In this document: positions 1 through 6,995 of the stretch, in pieces | How positions within the stretch are numbered: the first letter of the stretch is position 1 | Layout of the letters: each line of letters begins with the position of its first letter | NCBI GenBank assembly: GCA_016932955.1 | Contig: JAFGBV010000009.1 | Location: forward strand, 1-7,602 | Length of the DNA: 7,602 nt | DNA from: Anaerolineales bacterium | GTDB lineage: Bacteria > Chloroflexota > Anaerolineae > Anaerolineales > UBA4823 | Reading direction: 5' to 3' | The notes under the pieces: generated by a model | Database searches by the model: none | Seen by the model: only the letters and a program-made list of their open reading frames with translations | What the model was told of the DNA's origin: nothing | Position numbers and translations under genes: made by a program

Positions 1-609
1 CACCCGGATGATATCGAGCTGGGCTGCGGAGCGCTGATCCACAACATCCTGGGACGAGATTTCGAGAACTGCGAAATTCGCTGCGTAACGCTCTCGGACA
101 ACCAGAAGAACCCGGCGCTCAAAAACCTGGTAATAGAACACCAACGCAGCATGGCAGCCCTGGGCGTGCCGCAGGACAAGGTGGTGCTGGAAAGCTTCGA
201 GACGCGCCGCTTCCCGCAATTGCGCCAAGAAATCCTGGAATACCTGTACCAGCTAAACCGTACATACCAACCAGACCTGGTCTTCACGCATACCCAGCAT
301 GATATCCACCAGGATCACGTGCAGACCACCGAGGAGGTGCTGCGCGCCTTCCGCGGCACGACGGTGCTCGGTTATGATGTGCTGCGCAGCAGCTATGGCT
401 TCTTCCCCAATTTCCTGGCAGAGGTGGAAGAGGCAGATGTACAAGCCAAGATCACGGCACTGGCAGAGTACCAGACCTATACAGACCGCTACTACTTCAG
501 CCCGGAAATCCTGCGGGCAACCTTGATCCGCCATGGTGCGCTAGCGGAGCGCCTCTTTGCAGAGGGGTTTGACATCCTGCGCGTGATTGGAAATTTTGAC
601 GTTTGCTGA
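1..609 (+). CDS. PIG-L/LmbE family zinc-dependent deacetylase, 3' part (5' end outside window)
   Basis: The reading frame is open from the first base, so the gene starts upstream; 202 residues are visible. The first visible residues, HPDDIELGCG, are the family's metal and catalytic signature (His and second Asp as zinc ligands, first Asp as general base, by analogy with MshB/BshB). The second signature, HTQHDIHQDH, lies at visible residues 97-106 and supplies the third zinc ligand through HxDH. The C-terminal part (YGFFPNF, then KITALAEYQTY, then GALAERLFAEGFDILR) resembles family members found in surface-sugar clusters, although the usual AEAFEVLR ending reads AEGFDILR here. The family removes N-acetyl groups from amino sugars or sugar conjugates; the substrate here is unknown. 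Only a few residues seem to be missing, because the HPDD motif normally sits near the N-terminus. A 123-base gap containing a promoter separates it from the downstream operon, so it is probably in a separate transcription unit. Confidence 0.9.
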   Translation, partial: HPDDIELGCGALIHNILGRDFENCEIRCVTLSDNQKNPALKNLVIEHQRSMAALGVPQDKVVLESFETRRFPQLRQEILEYLYQLNRTYQPDLVFTHTQHDIHQDHVQTTEEVLRAFRGTTVLGYDVLRSSYGFFPNFLAEVEEADVQAKITALAEYQTYTDRYYFSPEILRATLIRHGALAERLFAEGFDILRVIGNFDVC

Positions 610-642
610 GGGTAACAAGACGCTAAATTTGGCATTTTGGAT

Positions 643-664
643 GAGACGCAAAATATTGCGTCTC
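643..664. repeat. Perfect palindrome, 9-bp arms with 4-base loop
   Basis: The left arm GAGACGCAA (643-651) and right arm TTGCGTCTC (656-664) are exact reverse complements around AATA. It lies 34 bases after the deacetylase stop and 18 bases before the -35 box of the next promoter. No T-run follows the right arm (the next bases are TACAACC), so a classical intrinsic terminator is not supported, though the RNA hairpin could still protect a 3' end or weakly stop transcription. Palindromes of this general sequence are familiar as dispersed intergenic repeats (REP/MITE-like) in several environmental bacterial phyla; that is recollection, not a search result. Confidence 0.75.
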
Positions 665-681
665 TACAACCATCGCAACCC

Positions 682-709
682 TTGACCCATTCCCAGCCGC
701 GGTTATAAT
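682..709 (+). promoter_or_regulatory. Sigma70-type promoter for the glycan operon
   Basis: A -35 box TTGACC (682-687, five of six consensus bases) and a perfect -10 box TATAAT (704-709) are separated by 16 bp. The expected transcription start is near 715-717, giving the first gene a leader of only about 17 bases. It is the only convincing promoter seen in the window, and all downstream genes are tightly packed, so it probably drives at least the first genes of the cluster. Confidence 0.65.
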
Positions 710-715
710 TCAGTC

Positions 716-734
716 ATTGAATTTTGGATTTAAT
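716..734. promoter_or_regulatory. Candidate operator: imperfect inverted repeat over the start site
   Basis: ATTGAAT (716-722) and ATTTAAT (728-734) form an inverted repeat with six of seven matching positions around TTTGG. It covers the predicted transcription start and touches the start codon of a winged-helix regulator. Dimeric MarR-type proteins often bind such sites in their own promoters, so autoregulation is plausible. The sequence is AT-rich and short, so chance occurrence is quite possible. Confidence 0.3.
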
Positions 735-1245
735 GATGGAGTCCTCCCCCGACGTCTCCCCTGAAACGACGCGCGAGATGATGATGCTCGAAGAGATCGA
801 GCATGATCCAGATGTCTCGCAGGCTTCCCTGGCAACCCAACTTGGCGTAGCTGTGGGTACAGTCAATTGGCATTTAAAGCGCATGATCGCCAAAGGCTAT
901 GTCAAAGTGAAACGCGCCGAACGGCGCAAGCTGCGCTACATCATCACGCCGGAGGGGATAGCCTTTCGCGCCCGCCTGACCATCGACTATATCGAGCAGT
1001 CGCTGCTGCTTTACCGGCACACGCGCCAGCGCGTACGCGAACTATTAGTGGAGGTACGCGCGGCAGGTTGTGAGCAGGTGCGCATCGAAGGAGATGGGAA
1101 TGCCCCGGCGGATATCTCGGATATCTGCCGGCTGACCTGCATGGAGCAGGGTGTGCGGGTAGTTTCGGAGACCGGAGTGCCTACCCTGGTGGTGCTTGGC
1201 ATGAAGGTGCAATTGAAATGGCATGAGGATGGAGAAAATGACTGA
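733..1245 (+). CDS. Winged helix-turn-helix regulator, EPS-associated MarR-like, with C-terminal extension
   Basis: 170 residues from ATG 733. The frame also offers TTG at 724 and ATG at 736; none has a clear Shine-Dalgarno sequence, which fits the very short leader. Residues 28-50 (VSQASLATQLGVAVGTVNWH and following) form the helix-turn-helix, followed by KGYVKVKRAERRKLRYIITP as the wing (residues 54-73) and an RLTIDYIEQ helix. This order resembles the MarR-type family associated with exopolysaccharide clusters, which is about 110 residues long. About 60 extra residues follow from residue 110 (EQVRIEGDGNAPADISDICR, later GVRVV and PTLVVLG). They resemble part of a Rossmann-like beta-alpha-beta ligand domain but are short and lack a canonical glycine loop. 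It probably acts in the cytoplasm as a DNA-binding regulator of this operon; ligand and direction of control are unknown. It overlaps the next gene by 8 nt. Confidence 0.82.
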   Translation: MMESSPDVSPETTREMMMLEEIEHDPDVSQASLATQLGVAVGTVNWHLKRMIAKGYVKVKRAERRKLRYIITPEGIAFRARLTIDYIEQSLLLYRHTRQRVRELLVEVRAAGCEQVRIEGDGNAPADISDICRLTCMEQGVRVVSETGVPTLVVLGMKVQLKWHEDGEND

Positions 1246-2272
1246 GACAGAGTTCCAGGATAAGCTCCCAAAGCATGTGTTGGTAACAGGTGGGGCGGGG
1301 TATATCGGCTCGCTCCTGACAGGTGAGCTGCTGCGCCTGGGGGCGCGGGTTACCGTGGTGGACGAGCTACTGTTTGGCGGCGAATCCCTTTTGAGCTACC
1401 TGAGTCACCCCAACTTTCACTTTGTGAAAGGCAATGTATGGGAACCGCGAACCATCCGCAATGCAGTACATGATGGCTGGGCTCATCCGGAAGCTATCAT
1501 CCACCTGGCTGCTATCGTGGGCTTCCCAGCCTGCCAGGCTGTAGGGCGGCAGGTAGCCTGGAGATACAATGTCGAAGCCACCGAGCACGTTTACGAACAA
1601 GCCGCCCAATTGGGCGTGAAGCGCATGATCCTGGCATCAACATACAGCAACTATGGACTGTCGCCAGATGGGGAGCCAGTCAATGAGACATCACCACTGA
1701 CCCCGCAATCGCTATACGCCGAGACAAAGATCGCGGCTGAGCGCTACCTGCTGGGGCAGAAAAGTGAGGGCTGCGCACCGCTCATCTTCCGCCTGGCGAC
1801 GCTGCATGGCATCTCGCCACGCACGCGCTTTGACCTGATCATCAACCAATTCGTGCTGGAGGCTTATACCAAGCGCGAGTTGCTGATCTACCAGCGCGGC
1901 TACTCGCGCTCTTTTGTGCACATCCGCGATGTGGTGCGCGCTTTCATCTTAGGGCTTACCGCAGATGAAGAGAAGATCCGCGGGCAGGTATATAACGTAG
2001 GCTCGGCGCAGGGCAATCACACCAAAGACGAGATCATCACATTCGTATTGAAACGCCTGCCAGAGACAGTGGTGCAATACAAAGACATGACTTTTGGCGG
2101 GGATATGCGGGACATCACGGTATCCTTCGACAAAATCCGCGCAGGGTTGGGGTTCGAGACGCGATACACAGCCGAAGACGGTGTGCGCGAGGTGCTGCAT
2201 GCGATTCGCACCGGCTTGATCAGCAACCCACAAGATCATCACTATCGTAACGCCCAGTTCATTGTGCAGTAA
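1238..2272 (+). CDS. NAD-dependent epimerase/dehydratase (extended SDR), sugar-nucleotide modifying
   Basis: 344 residues from ATG 1238, chosen over ATG 1223 and 1229 because GAGG at 1225-1228 lies nine bases upstream and the TGGAGYIG motif then falls at residues 17-24, as usual. The glycine-rich loop G18xxG21xxG24 binds the dinucleotide; D42 at the end of the second strand suggests NAD rather than NADP. Active-site elements are ASTYSNYG (133-140) and Y160xxxK164. Length and motif order fit extended SDRs acting on nucleotide sugars (UDP-glucose 4-epimerase-like, dTDP-glucose dehydratase-like or related). The stretch AAIVGFPACQ (91-100) recurs in a broad subgroup of uncertain specificity, so the exact reaction cannot be assigned. 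It is cytoplasmic and translationally coupled to the regulator gene. Its likely role is supplying an activated sugar for the glycan exported by the downstream transporter. Confidence 0.88.
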   Translation: MTETEFQDKLPKHVLVTGGAGYIGSLLTGELLRLGARVTVVDELLFGGESLLSYLSHPNFHFVKGNVWEPRTIRNAVHDGWAHPEAIIHLAAIVGFPACQAVGRQVAWRYNVEATEHVYEQAAQLGVKRMILASTYSNYGLSPDGEPVNETSPLTPQSLYAETKIAAERYLLGQKSEGCAPLIFRLATLHGISPRTRFDLIINQFVLEAYTKRELLIYQRGYSRSFVHIRDVVRAFILGLTADEEKIRGQVYNVGSAQGNHTKDEIITFVLKRLPETVVQYKDMTFGGDMRDITVSFDKIRAGLGFETRYTAEDGVREVLHAIRTGLISNPQDHHYRNAQFIVQ

Positions 2273-2280
2273 TCGGTTAA

Positions 2281-3255
<975 letters not shown>

Positions 3256-3265
3256 TCATTTGTCC

Positions 3266-4141
3266 ATGACATCAGCCAATCCCCCCTCAAAATCACACGA
3301 GGATGTGCTGCTGCTGCGCCCAACGCGCGGGCTGGCATCCCTGAACCTGAAGGACCTGTGGGTCTACCGCGAGCTGGTTTTCTTCATGGTCTGGCGCGAC
3401 CTGAAGGTGCGCTTCAAGCAAACCCTGCTGGGCGCGGCCTGGGCAATCTTGCAGCCAATCGTGCAGATGGTGATCTTCACCTTGCTATTCAGCGGAGTCG
3501 CCAAGCTGGCTTCAGATGGGCTGCCCTACCCCATCTTCAATTATGCGGCGCTGCTGCCGTGGGGATTGTTCTCGAAAGCGTTGGGAGATGCAGGGCGCTC
3601 GCTGGTGACCAACCGCAGCATGATCACCAAGGTATATTTTCCGCGGCTGGTGATCCCGGTTTCTTCGGTCATTTCGGGACTGGTGGATTTTGCGATTGCT
3701 TTTGGGGTGTTCATTGGGATCATAATCTACTACCATTACAACGCCACAGCCAATTTCGATTTTCAATTCACCCCGGCGCTGCTGACGCTGCCCCTATTCC
3801 TGCTGCTGGCGATGGTCACCTCGCTGGGGGTCAGCCTGTGGCTATCGGCGATGAACGTGATGTACCGCGATGTAGGTTATGTGATCCCCTTCTTGACTCA
3901 AGTTTGGTTTTTCATCACGCCAATCGTGTACTCAGCGACCGAGATCAAGGGACGCTGGCAGTTAATCTATGCGATCAACCCGATGACAGGCGTGGTGGAA
4001 GGCTTCCGCTGGGCATTATTCGGCACGGAATACACCCACTTCAACATGCTGGCAATCTCCGCGGCAGTCTCGATCGTTATCCTGATCAGCGGATTGTTCT
4101 ACTTTCGCAGCATGGAACGCGGCTTTGCGGACGAGATCTAG
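3266..4141 (+). CDS. wzm: ABC-2 type polysaccharide export permease (Wzm-like)
   Basis: 291 residues from ATG 3266, ten bases after the previous stop. The frame is open upstream to 3170, but that part overlaps the preceding gene and encodes no membrane or family sequence. No good Shine-Dalgarno sequence is seen. A cytoplasmic N-terminus with RELVFFMVWRDLKVRF and KQTLLGAAWAILQP (51-64), the hallmark of this permease family, leads into about six hydrophobic segments, near residues 60-78, 92-108, 128-157 (probably containing more than one pass or a re-entrant part), 172-193, 203-222 and 262-282. It forms the transmembrane channel for lipid-linked O-antigen, capsule or teichoic-type glycans. The cognate ATPase gene begins two bases after its stop, the standard arrangement. 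Its size and the family motif make it a Wzm/TagG/KpsM relative; the partner's C-terminal extension favours the Wzm type. Confidence 0.92.
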   Translation: MTSANPPSKSHEDVLLLRPTRGLASLNLKDLWVYRELVFFMVWRDLKVRFKQTLLGAAWAILQPIVQMVIFTLLFSGVAKLASDGLPYPIFNYAALLPWGLFSKALGDAGRSLVTNRSMITKVYFPRLVIPVSSVISGLVDFAIAFGVFIGIIIYYHYNATANFDFQFTPALLTLPLFLLLAMVTSLGVSLWLSAMNVMYRDVGYVIPFLTQVWFFITPIVYSATEIKGRWQLIYAINPMTGVVEGFRWALFGTEYTHFNMLAISAAVSIVILISGLFYFRSMERGFADEI

Positions 4142-4143
4142 CC

Positions 4144-5409
4144 ATGAACGATATCGCCATTCGCGTTGAAAACCTGGGTAAGCAATACAAGATCGGAGTG
4201 TCCGAGGAGGGTCTGTCAACCTCGACCCGCTACCGCACGCTCACCGAGAGCCTGACCAACCGCTTCAAGCGGAATGCACGCCCCGAAACAGCGCACATCT
4301 GGGCATTGAAAGACATCTCTTTCGACGTGCGCCGCGGGCAGGTACTGGGAATCGTGGGACGCAACGGGGCGGGCAAGAGCACGCTGCTCAAGATCCTGTC
4401 GCGGGTCACCGAGCCAACCACGGGCACGGCTGAAATCCACGGGCGGGTAGGCTCGCTGCTGGAGGTGGGCACGGGGTTTCATCCCGAGCTGACCGGGCGA
4501 GAGAACATCTACCTGAACGGGGCGATTTTGGGGATGAAGCGCGCCGAAATCGAGCGCAAATTCAGCGAGATCGTAGAGTTCTCGGAAGTGGCTAAATTCA
4601 TCGACACACCGGTCAAACGCTATTCGAGCGGAATGTACCTGCGGCTGGCGTTTGCCGTAGCAGCACACCTGGAACCGGAAATCCTGGTGGTGGATGAAGT
4701 GCTGGCGGTGGGAGACGCCGAATTCCAGCGCAAGTGCCTGGGGAAGATGAGCGACGTGGCTCAAGAAGGGCGCACGGTGCTGTTCGTCAGCCACAATATG
4801 TCCGCCGTGCTGCGCCTGACCGAGGAAGCGATCGTGCTGGACAAGGGCAAGTTGGTCTTCCGCGCTCCCACGCCAGAAGCCATCGATTATTACATGTCAG
4901 CCGGGTTCTCCGACTCGGGCGAGCGAATCTGGAATGCAGAAGAAATTCCTGCCGAGGCAGACCCCTTCCGACCCATCGCCCTGCGACTGCGCGATGGTCA
5001 GGGGCGTGTGGTGGACACACTACGCTCGACCGATGAGGGCTCTATCGAAATCGAATACCGGCTCGAGCGAGCGATCACCGGTTTGCGGGTGGGGCTATAC
5101 TTGCTGACGCTGCGCGGAGAGTATGTGCTGACCAGCTTTGACACCGATGACGCCAAACAATATGAGCAATTCAGCATGCGTCCCGCCGGGCATTACCTGA
5201 GCCGCTGCACAATCCCGGCGAACCTGCTCAACGAAGGACGTTACGTGCTGGCAGTGAATGCCAGTGCATTCCGCGTCAAACGCTACTTCTGGGACGACCA
5301 CGCACTGGCGTTCAACGTGGACGGCACCGGCGCGCCGGGGAAGCAGTGGCCGGAGCCGCGCATGGGAGCAGTACGCCCGGCGCTGGAGTGGAGCATCGAG
5401 ACGAAATGA
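4144..5409 (+). CDS. wzt: ABC transporter ATPase with C-terminal cargo-binding-type domain (Wzt-like)
   Basis: 421 residues from ATG 4144. The same frame stays open upstream through the permease gene, but that is out-of-frame shadow. The nucleotide-binding domain covers roughly residues 1-250: Walker A GRNGAGKST (72-80), signature YSSGM (160-164), Walker B ILVVDE (180-185) followed by VLAVGD, and the switch histidine H217 in FVSHNM. The Q-loop region reads LLEVGTGFHPELTGRENIYL, typical of the glycan-export subfamily rather than of general ABC proteins. Residues about 265-421 form a separate region rich in alternating hydrophobic residues (IEIEYRLERAITGLRVGLYL and following), fitting the beta-sandwich carbohydrate-binding domain of Wzt that selects a specific, often end-capped, glycan. 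It powers export with the adjacent permease at the cytoplasmic membrane. Its TGA overlaps the next ATG in ATGA. Confidence 0.92.
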   Translation: MNDIAIRVENLGKQYKIGVSEEGLSTSTRYRTLTESLTNRFKRNARPETAHIWALKDISFDVRRGQVLGIVGRNGAGKSTLLKILSRVTEPTTGTAEIHGRVGSLLEVGTGFHPELTGRENIYLNGAILGMKRAEIERKFSEIVEFSEVAKFIDTPVKRYSSGMYLRLAFAVAAHLEPEILVVDEVLAVGDAEFQRKCLGKMSDVAQEGRTVLFVSHNMSAVLRLTEEAIVLDKGKLVFRAPTPEAIDYYMSAGFSDSGERIWNAEEIPAEADPFRPIALRLRDGQGRVVDTLRSTDEGSIEIEYRLERAITGLRVGLYLLTLRGEYVLTSFDTDDAKQYEQFSMRPAGHYLSRCTIPANLLNEGRYVLAVNASAFRVKRYFWDDHALAFNVDGTGAPGKQWPEPRMGAVRPALEWSIETK

Positions 5410-6995
5410 ACCTGATCAGTAAAAGCGCAATCAAAGGACTGCTGGGGGAGATCCCGCTGACGGCAGAGATGTACTGGCTGCTGCGGCAGCCGGGGAAACC
5501 GTTGAGCGCCGACTTTTCGCTGCAACGACTGCAAAAGCTGCTGCCGGCGTGGGTGGCCCAGGCGCAGGCATCTCCACTCCGCAAGCAGCCGGGAAAACGC
5601 ATCTTTACTTTTGGCATGATGCGCTACTGGATCGAGCATGTCACGCTGCTAGGGATGTCGCTGGCCGGACTGGGTCACCAGGTGACGCTGTCTTACCTGC
5701 CGTATGGCCGGTGGAACAAGCCTATCGACCGCTTCAACCTGCGCCGGCAAAACATGTACGCGCGGACACTGCTCGAGCAAGCCCAGCCGCTCTTGAAAGT
5801 CAAGCCACTGTTGACTGTGCGCAAAGGAAACAGCCTGCCGGAAAAATTGGAGCGGGCGGTGGAAATGGTGGCACTGCGGGATACCCAATATACGCTGCAG
5901 GTGGAGGAAGTCAACCAGGATTCAGAGCTTTACCGGTTAAGATTAGAACGTGACCGGGAGGCGGCGCAGGCTGCCTTTGCGCTGCTGCAAAAAGAGAAGC
6001 CCGAGCAGGTGTTGCTGCCGAACGGCACGATATTAGAATTTGGGGTGATCTACCAGGTGGCAAAATATCTGGGCATCCCGATCATCACCTACGAGTTCGG
6101 CGAGCAGCAGAAACGCATCTGGCTGGCACATAATGGGGAAGTGATGCGGCAGAACACCGACGACCTCTGGGATGCATGCCAGGATCGACAGTTAAATGAG
6201 GAGCAATGGGCGCAGGTAAAAGAGTTATTTGCCTCGCGACAGCGCGCCAGCCTGTGGCAGAACTTCGCCATGCGCTGGCAGGGAGTACCCAGCGAAGGGG
6301 GGGCGAAAGTACGCCAGACGCTGGGATTGGACGACCGCCCAATCGTGCTGCTGGCGACCAACGTGATCGGCGACAGCCTGACGCTGGGACGTCAGGTCTT
6401 CAGCGATACGATGACGGGCTGGCTGGAGAGCACGGTGCAGTTCTTCGCAAACAAGCCTGACGTGCAGTTCGTCGCACGCATCCATCCCGGTGAATTGATC
6501 ACCAAAGGCCCCTCGGTGGCTGACGTGGTGAAGCGCGTGCTGCCAAATCCCCCCGAACATATTCATCTGGTGGCGGCAGATGCCAAGATCAACACCTATG
6601 ATCTGGTCGAGATCGCCGATTTAGGGCTGGTGTATACCACCACAGCCGGGCTGGAAATGGCGATGAGCGGCTTGCCAGTGATCGCAGTGGGCAATACACA
6701 TTACCGGGGAAAAGGATTCACCCTCGACCCGCAAACCTGGGAAGAATATTACCAGACGCTCAACAAAGTACTGGAACAGCCAGCGAAATTCCGATTATCG
6801 AAGGAACAGGTGGAGAGGGCATGGCAGTACGCATATTACTTCTTCTTCCATTACCCACAGCCATTCCCCTGGCACCTGCTGCACATGCGCAATGACCTGG
6901 AGGAGTGGTCGATGGGACGAGTACTCAGCCAGGAGGGGCAGGCATTGTTTGGCAAGACGCTCAATTATCTGGCAGGAGAGCCGATCGAATGGTAG
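5406..6995 (+). CDS. Capsule-polysaccharide-synthesis-like protein, putative GT-B glycosyltransferase
   Basis: 529 residues from ATG 5406, in a four-base ATGA overlap with the ATPase gene; a weak CGAG/GGAG stretch lies upstream. No signal peptide or clear membrane segment is seen, so it is probably cytoplasmic. A first Rossmann-like part starts near residue 64 (KRIFTFGMMRYWIEH, then LAGLGHQVTL), with PNGTILEFGVIYQVAKYLGI at 205-224. A second GT-B-like part contains PIVLLATNV (312-320), ARIHPGE (357-363), and YDLVEIADLGLVYTTTAGLE with MAMSGLPVIAVG (398-429). HPxE plus the TTAGLE..GxPV element is reminiscent of capsule synthesis proteins KpsC/KpsS (Capsule_synth family) and of CDP-glycerol-transferase-like GT-B enzymes. 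The best reading is a glycosyltransferase or polymerase building the glycan moved by the adjacent exporter. Donor and acceptor are unknown, and the first 60 residues are unassigned. Confidence 0.72.
   Translation: MNLISKSAIKGLLGEIPLTAEMYWLLRQPGKPLSADFSLQRLQKLLPAWVAQAQASPLRKQPGKRIFTFGMMRYWIEHVTLLGMSLAGLGHQVTLSYLPYGRWNKPIDRFNLRRQNMYARTLLEQAQPLLKVKPLLTVRKGNSLPEKLERAVEMVALRDTQYTLQVEEVNQDSELYRLRLERDREAAQAAFALLQKEKPEQVLLPNGTILEFGVIYQVAKYLGIPIITYEFGEQQKRIWLAHNGEVMRQNTDDLWDACQDRQLNEEQWAQVKELFASRQRASLWQNFAMRWQGVPSEGGAKVRQTLGLDDRPIVLLATNVIGDSLTLGRQVFSDTMTGWLESTVQFFANKPDVQFVARIHPGELITKGPSVADVVKRVLPNPPEHIHLVAADAKINTYDLVEIADLGLVYTTTAGLEMAMSGLPVIAVGNTHYRGKGFTLDPQTWEEYYQTLNKVLEQPAKFRLSKEQVERAWQYAYYFFFHYPQPFPWHLLHMRNDLEEWSMGRVLSQEGQALFGKTLNYLAGEPIEW
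6974..6978 (+). promoter_or_regulatory. Ribosome binding site of the methyltransferase gene
   Basis: AGGAG lies ten bases upstream of ATG 6989, inside the 3' end of the preceding gene. It supports the start that overlaps the previous stop by seven bases. Confidence 0.6.

Noticed and set aside
253..534. 93-codon minus-strand open frame opposite the deacetylase
   Set aside because: The plus strand carries both zinc-binding signatures of the PIG-L family; the opposite frame has no motif or ribosome binding site.
643..671. Intrinsic terminator for the deacetylase gene
   Set aside because: The hairpin is perfect, but the bases after it are TACAACC rather than a T-run, and the stem is only moderately GC-rich.
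3358..4143. In-frame upstream extension of the ATPase frame through the permease gene
   Set aside because: The translated stretch is shadow of the permease in another frame, with no family sequence; the ATPase proper starts at ATG 4144, just after the permease stop.
4216..4794. 192-codon open frame on the minus strand across the ATPase gene
   Set aside because: It lies fully opposite the strongly supported nucleotide-binding domain and shows no recognisable motif; long antisense frames are common in GC-rich coding DNA.
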